DNA from: Akkermansiaceae bacterium UBA6138 | GTDB lineage: Bacteria > Verrucomicrobiota > Verrucomicrobiia > Verrucomicrobiales > DEV007 | DNA: 56,486 bases | Reading direction: 5' to 3' | NCBI GenBank assembly: GCA_002422425.1 | Contig: DIVG01000029.1 | Span: 35,492 to 91,977 of the forward strand | In this document: in pieces, positions 52,955 to 56,486 of the stretch | How positions within the stretch are numbered: the stretch's first letter is position 1 | Layout: every line of letters starts with the position of its first letter | Program-made: the position numbers and the translations under genes | The notes under the pieces: model-generated | What the model saw: the letters and a program-made list of their open reading frames with translations, nothing else | Databases searched by the model: none | Told to the model about the DNA's origin: nothing

Positions 52955-54994
52955 ATGGAGACCGAGTTTCGGAGCAAGGAAACAAGCTGGCTGTCATTTA
53001 ATGCGAGGGTGCTTCAAGAAGCGGCCGACCCCGCCGTGCCTCTCTTCGAGCGCATCAAGTTCCTCGGTATTTACAGCTCCAATCTCGATGAGTTTTTCCG
53101 CGTTCGAGTGGCGACCCTGAAGCGTCTCGCCTCTCTGGGCGACGAGTGGAAAGGGTTGGATATTCCCGACCCGCATATCACGCTGCGAAAAATTCGTTCC
53201 CTGGTTTCGGAACAGGCCGGTGATTTTAATGTCGCCTACGCCACCGTGAAGGCCGACCTTGAGACGAACGGGATCCGTCTGATCAACGAAAAGGACGTGC
53301 CGGGCTCGCTAAAGCCTTATATGCGGGACTATTTTCGCCGGAAGGTAAGCCCTCACATCTTTCCCATTATCCTCAAGGCGACGGCAAAACTGCCCAAGTT
53401 GAAGGACCTCCCCATGTATCTAGCCGTCAAGGCGAGCAAGTCCAACGGGACGGGGCGTCCGATGCACGCGCTCATCGAGATTCCCCAGCATCTCCCGCGA
53501 TTCATTCCACTGCCGGCTGTGGGTGACAAACAACTGGTCATGTATCTCGATGATATAATTCGCTTCGGGCTCGACGACATCTTCAGCACTTTTCCCTACG
53601 ATCATTTTGAGTCCTACGCGATCAAGTTCACGCGGGATTCAGAACTCGCTTTCGATGATGACTTTACGGAGAGTTTTTACGAAAAATTAGCAGACAGCCT
53701 AAAGGCGCGTGAAGAAGGTCTTCCGGTCCGGGCGAACTTCGATGAGAACTTTCCCAAGCCCTTTCTCAATCTCATTCTCAGAAAGCTCAACCTGGCGCGT
53801 TCCGACTCACTCTACCCGGGGGCGCGATACCACAACCGGCGGGACCTTCTCAGCTTTCCGGATTTCGGGGTTAAAGGTCTCAACTACGAAAAGCCCGAAC
53901 CGGTGCCGGTGAAAGCCCTCGTCACGAAACAGGGCGGCATGTTTGCCGCGATCCGGAAACGGGACTTCCTCATCAATATCCCGTATCAGCCTTTCCGTCA
54001 CCTCATTACGCTGCTGCAGGAAGCCTCGCTCGATCCGCTCGTCCAGAGTATCTCGATGACGCAGTATCGTCTCGCGAAAGGGTCCTGTATCGCGAGGGCG
54101 CTGCAGGCGGCGGCGCGGAACGGAAAGAGTGTCTTTGTCCTTGTCGAGCCGCAGGCCCGCTTTGATGAAGAGGCAAACATCAAATGGGCCGGGCGCTACC
54201 GCGATGCCGGGGTGCAGGTGCAGCTCGGGGTGCAGGGGCTCAAGGTACACAGCAAGCTCATCCACATCGTCCGGCGCGAGTCGGGTCGTGACCGCAGCTA
54301 TACGGTCCTCGGCACAGGCAATTTCAACGAGGACACGGCCGGGATTTTTGCCGATCACCTTCTCATGACCTATGATCAGGAAATCGGGAATGACGCGGCC
54401 GAGATCTTCCGCTTTTTCCGTCGTTCCTATCAGATGCCGAAGCTCAAGCATCTTAATATTGCGCCCTTCGACCTCCGGCTCTTTCTTCGCTCGCGTATCG
54501 AGCAGGAAATCGGGAACCACCTCGCCGGCAAACCTTCGGGTATCTCGATCAAGGTGAATAACTTTTCCGATACCGAAACCAACGAACTCATCCATCGCGC
54601 CTCCACCGCCGGTGTGCCCGTGCGCATGATCGTGCGCAGCATGTTTTCTCTCGTCATCGAAGAGGATTGCACGATCGAGGCCATCAGTATCGTCGATAAG
54701 TATCTTGAGCACTCGCGCATGATCATTTTCGAAAACGCCGGAGATCCCGCCGTTTTTCTCTCCTCCGCCGACTTCATGCCGCGCAATTTCGACACGCGCG
54801 TCGAGACGATCTTTCCCGTTTACGACAAAAAATTAAAACATCAGCTCGGCGAGTATTTCAACATTCAGTGGAACGATACCACGAAGGCCCGCCTTCTCGA
54901 CCGCAATCTGGAGAACCGCTATCGCAAGGCAAACAGGGACAAACCCGCCCGCGCCCAGTTCGATATCGAAACCTACCTTCGCAGCGTGAATTAA
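52955..54994 (+). CDS. ppk1: Polyphosphate kinase 1
   Basis: A 679-residue PPK1 that makes and reverses polyphosphate from ATP. The N-terminal domain starts METEFRSKETSWLSFNARVL with LDEFFRVRVATLKR. The catalytic C-terminal domains show ARFDEEANIKWAGR and the phospho-His in QGLKVHSKLIHIVRR (His432, the counterpart of the E. coli autophosphorylated His). GTGNFNEDTAGIFADHLLMT and SSADFMPRNFDTRVE follow as expected. The length is normal. Not clearly in an operon with the PAP2 gene, 55 bp upstream, though the strands agree. Confidence 0.95.
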   Translation: METEFRSKETSWLSFNARVLQEAADPAVPLFERIKFLGIYSSNLDEFFRVRVATLKRLASLGDEWKGLDIPDPHITLRKIRSLVSEQAGDFNVAYATVKADLETNGIRLINEKDVPGSLKPYMRDYFRRKVSPHIFPIILKATAKLPKLKDLPMYLAVKASKSNGTGRPMHALIEIPQHLPRFIPLPAVGDKQLVMYLDDIIRFGLDDIFSTFPYDHFESYAIKFTRDSELAFDDDFTESFYEKLADSLKAREEGLPVRANFDENFPKPFLNLILRKLNLARSDSLYPGARYHNRRDLLSFPDFGVKGLNYEKPEPVPVKALVTKQGGMFAAIRKRDFLINIPYQPFRHLITLLQEASLDPLVQSISMTQYRLAKGSCIARALQAAARNGKSVFVLVEPQARFDEEANIKWAGRYRDAGVQVQLGVQGLKVHSKLIHIVRRESGRDRSYTVLGTGNFNEDTAGIFADHLLMTYDQEIGNDAAEIFRFFRRSYQMPKLKHLNIAPFDLRLFLRSRIEQEIGNHLAGKPSGISIKVNNFSDTETNELIHRASTAGVPVRMIVRSMFSLVIEEDCTIEAISIVDKYLEHSRMIIFENAGDPAVFLSSADFMPRNFDTRVETIFPVYDKKLKHQLGEYFNIQWNDTTKARLLDRNLENRYRKANRDKPARAQFDIETYLRSVN

Positions 54995-55044
54995 GAGCGT
55001 GCGGGTTGAAGGGTCATGGGTTGACGGGTAGGACACGCATCGCG

Positions 55045-56043
55045 TCACCTCCATCCCGCTTCGATCGCATCCGTCGTCAGGATCACTTCTCTCGATCCGC
55101 TCGCCCCGGGGGTGAGGACTTCGAGTCGGAAGACGGATCCGGCCGGTTTTGCCCTGATCCTTTCGATCAGTTGCGAGAGACGGGTAAGCTCGACTCCGTC
55201 GCAGCGCAGGATGAGGTCATGGGGCTTAATCCCGGCGCGTGCGAGAGGCCGGTCTTTGAAGACGGGATTCACGACGAGACCGTCAAGGCGGTCAGGCAGT
55301 TTGTCGAAAAAAGTCCGGTCGGCGGTGCGGATTTCCCAGAGGAATCCTCCGATGCCGGGCGTGGCGGCGATGGTATTTTTTTCAATAAGCGCTTTAACGG
55401 CGGCGGGAGGAGATACCATACTGAGGCCGGAGGAGGGCGCGCCTTCGTCACCCTTGAGCCGCCCGTGCTGCACCCCGACGATCTCACCTTCGCGATTCAC
55501 CCAGGGACCTCCCGACGAAAAGGCGGGATTGATCCCCGAGACGAAGTAATGGCCGAGGTAATCCTGCGAGGAGGAAAAATCGGTGTAGGTAATCCCCGTA
55601 TGGGCTACGGATCCCGGGAGGACGAGCTGGCGTCGACCCAGGGCCGGCCCGAAATTAAAGACGGCTTTGGTTTCGGAGGGATTAACAGCCGCAACCCGGA
55701 GGGTGCCGTATCGGCTCAACGATGGCTCAACCTCAAGAAGGGCAAGGTCATGCCCGAGATCGTAGGCACTGAGGGAGGCAAAGTGGGAGCGGTCGTCGGC
55801 GGTGACGACGACGCAGGTGTCTCCGGGCCGGTGAAAAAGGTGGGCGGCGGTGAGCACGTAGGTTTTTCCCCGGCTGTCCTGAACAAAAGCACCGCCCCCG
55901 CGCAGCCTCCCCTTGATAATCACTTCGACGCAGGAGCGACGAACTTTTTCGATAAGGCTGCCGGAGAGTTCCTCTGCCGGTGTCGTTGGAACACTGAGAA
56001 AAAACGAGAGACTTATCGCAACGAGACGACCTTGGAAACACAT
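55045..56043 (-). CDS. Exported trypsin-like serine protease with PDZ domain
   Basis: A 332-residue product from ATG 56043, where a Sec signal (LVAISLSFFLSVPTTPA) follows. The chymotrypsin-type triad is His68 (VLTAAHLFH), Asp99 (LGHDLALLEV) and Ser177 (AFSSGGPWVN). The C-terminal ~90 residues look like a PDZ domain (LARAGIKPHDLILRCDGVEL). This is the DegP/HtrA layout with a single PDZ, shorter than classic HtrA. The oxyanion segment reads FSSGGP in place of GNSGGP. It probably acts in periplasmic quality control. Confidence 0.85.
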   Translation of the reverse strand: MCFQGRLVAISLSFFLSVPTTPAEELSGSLIEKVRRSCVEVIIKGRLRGGGAFVQDSRGKTYVLTAAHLFHRPGDTCVVVTADDRSHFASLSAYDLGHDLALLEVEPSLSRYGTLRVAAVNPSETKAVFNFGPALGRRQLVLPGSVAHTGITYTDFSSSQDYLGHYFVSGINPAFSSGGPWVNREGEIVGVQHGRLKGDEGAPSSGLSMVSPPAAVKALIEKNTIAATPGIGGFLWEIRTADRTFFDKLPDRLDGLVVNPVFKDRPLARAGIKPHDLILRCDGVELTRLSQLIERIRAKPAGSVFRLEVLTPGASGSREVILTTDAIEAGWR

Positions 56044-56063
56044 GAGAAGGGGGGGCGGTTTTT

Positions 56064-56486
56064 TCAAGAGAGGGGTTCCGCCGGACGAGGGAGTGTCCTG
56101 CCAGGGGTCACCCGGACGACAAAGTGGGTTTCCGGGCGGCGTTCGGTGAGGAGGAGGGATCCGCCGCACCAGCGTCCGTTCGCGTCGAACTCGGGGGCGT
56201 CGTCACCGTCGGTGGCATGAGCCGCTTTGATGATTTCGAAGAGGAGATTACAGCCGGGCGCGATCTGTCGACGCAGCTCAAGGGCGACCCTGCCCATGGT
56301 GTAGCGGGGATTGATCTCGCAGAAAGGACGCAGCGCGATCTCTCCGCCGGGATCCCGGTAAAGGTAGGCATCGATCCCGAGAGGTCCTTCGTAGCCGTGC
56401 CCGGCGGCCCAGCCCGCCAGGTCGGCGGCAATCGCCCCTTCAGCGGCATACCGGGGAAGGGTATCGCCCATGAGATGGCGGGCAAG
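56064..56486 (-). CDS. ATP-grasp-like protein, 3' end only
   Basis: The frame is open to the window edge at 56486, so the N-terminal part is missing. The visible ~140 residues carry the end of an ATP-grasp fold: GYEGPLGIDAYLY, then RPFCEINPRYTMGRVALEL with the metal-binding Glu and Asn in EINPR. ATP-grasp enzymes make acyl-phosphate intermediates to form C-N bonds, but the specific substrate is not visible. It is read on the same strand as the protease gene and stops 20 bp before that gene's start. Confidence 0.7.
   Translation of the reverse strand, partial: LARHLMGDTLPRYAAEGAIAADLAGWAAGHGYEGPLGIDAYLYRDPGGEIALRPFCEINPRYTMGRVALELRRQIAPGCNLLFEIIKAAHATDGDDAPEFDANGRWCGGSLLLTERRPETHFVVRVTPGRTLPRPAEPLS

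Noticed and set aside
1..56486. CRISPR arrays, rRNA or tRNA genes, complete insertion sequences
   Set aside because: No regularly spaced repeats, cloverleaf or rRNA cores and no transposase frames were seen on either strand.

Overview
The window looks like a chromosomal piece of a free-living, GC-rich member of the Verrucomicrobiota. The evidence is lineage-typical genes: a tiny basic protein of the kind shared by Verrucomicrobia and Chlamydiae (28585-28740, minus), a DUF1501 protein next to a WD40 protein, a regulatory phosphotransferase set (HprK, HPr, enzyme I) with no sugar-specific EII gene in view, and many secreted beta-propeller and SGNH-type proteins. I saw no rRNA, tRNA or CRISPR array.

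Layout. 1-3.1 kb: the end of a WD40 protein, a DUF1501 Tat-exported protein, a decayed type I restriction methylase (hsdM) on the minus strand, and a non-coding stretch that reads like a dispersed repeat. 3.1-5.8 kb: a small secreted alpha/beta hydrolase, a standalone condensation-domain-like acyltransferase and, overlapping it by 4 nt, a membrane ICMT/PEMT-like methyltransferase. 5.8-13.2 kb: a small hypothetical, then a DinG-type helicase, a short NagA-like deacetylase, a SAM methyltransferase, 4-alpha-glucanotransferase (MalQ) and malate dehydrogenase.

13.4-25.5 kb: the highlight, one 4005-residue hybrid polyketide synthase/non-ribosomal peptide synthetase in a single open frame. I read the order KS-AT-DH-cMT-psiKR-ER-KR-ACP-C-A-PCP followed by an unusual terminal Rossmann domain. 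This is the order of fungal highly reducing PKS-NRPS enzymes. The usual Red or TE domain is replaced by a domain whose motif order, spacing and candidate catalytic Cys resemble cyanobacterial acyl-ACP reductase. The adenylation pocket reads as a glycine code. The inferred product is a reduced, methyl-branched N-acylglycine released as an aldehyde. A strong terminator ends the gene, and the next gene encodes an SGNH-like secreted protein whose nucleophile position is not Ser.

27.8-38.7 kb: an RsuA-type pseudouridine synthase and the small basic protein (minus), then an accessory sugar/glycan region. It has a GntR/LacI-like regulator divergent from a PhyH-type oxygenase, a MazEF pair, and a plus-strand run of secreted proteins: beta-helix, two paralogous beta-propellers, a SASA esterase and an Asp-box sialidase. 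38.7-42 kb: a DUF4143 AAA ATPase with a near-perfect 32-bp palindrome at its start, and a broken repeat-protein gene. 42-49.3 kb: minus-strand housekeeping genes murA, prmC, a royal-jelly-type propeller, ptsI, HPr, hprK and DoxX. 49.7-56.5 kb: an alpha/beta hydrolase, a TIM-barrel sugar isomerase, a PAP2 phosphatase with an extra C-terminal domain, polyphosphate kinase, a trypsin-PDZ protease and a truncated ATP-grasp gene.

All similarity statements rest on reading motifs by eye; no database search was run.
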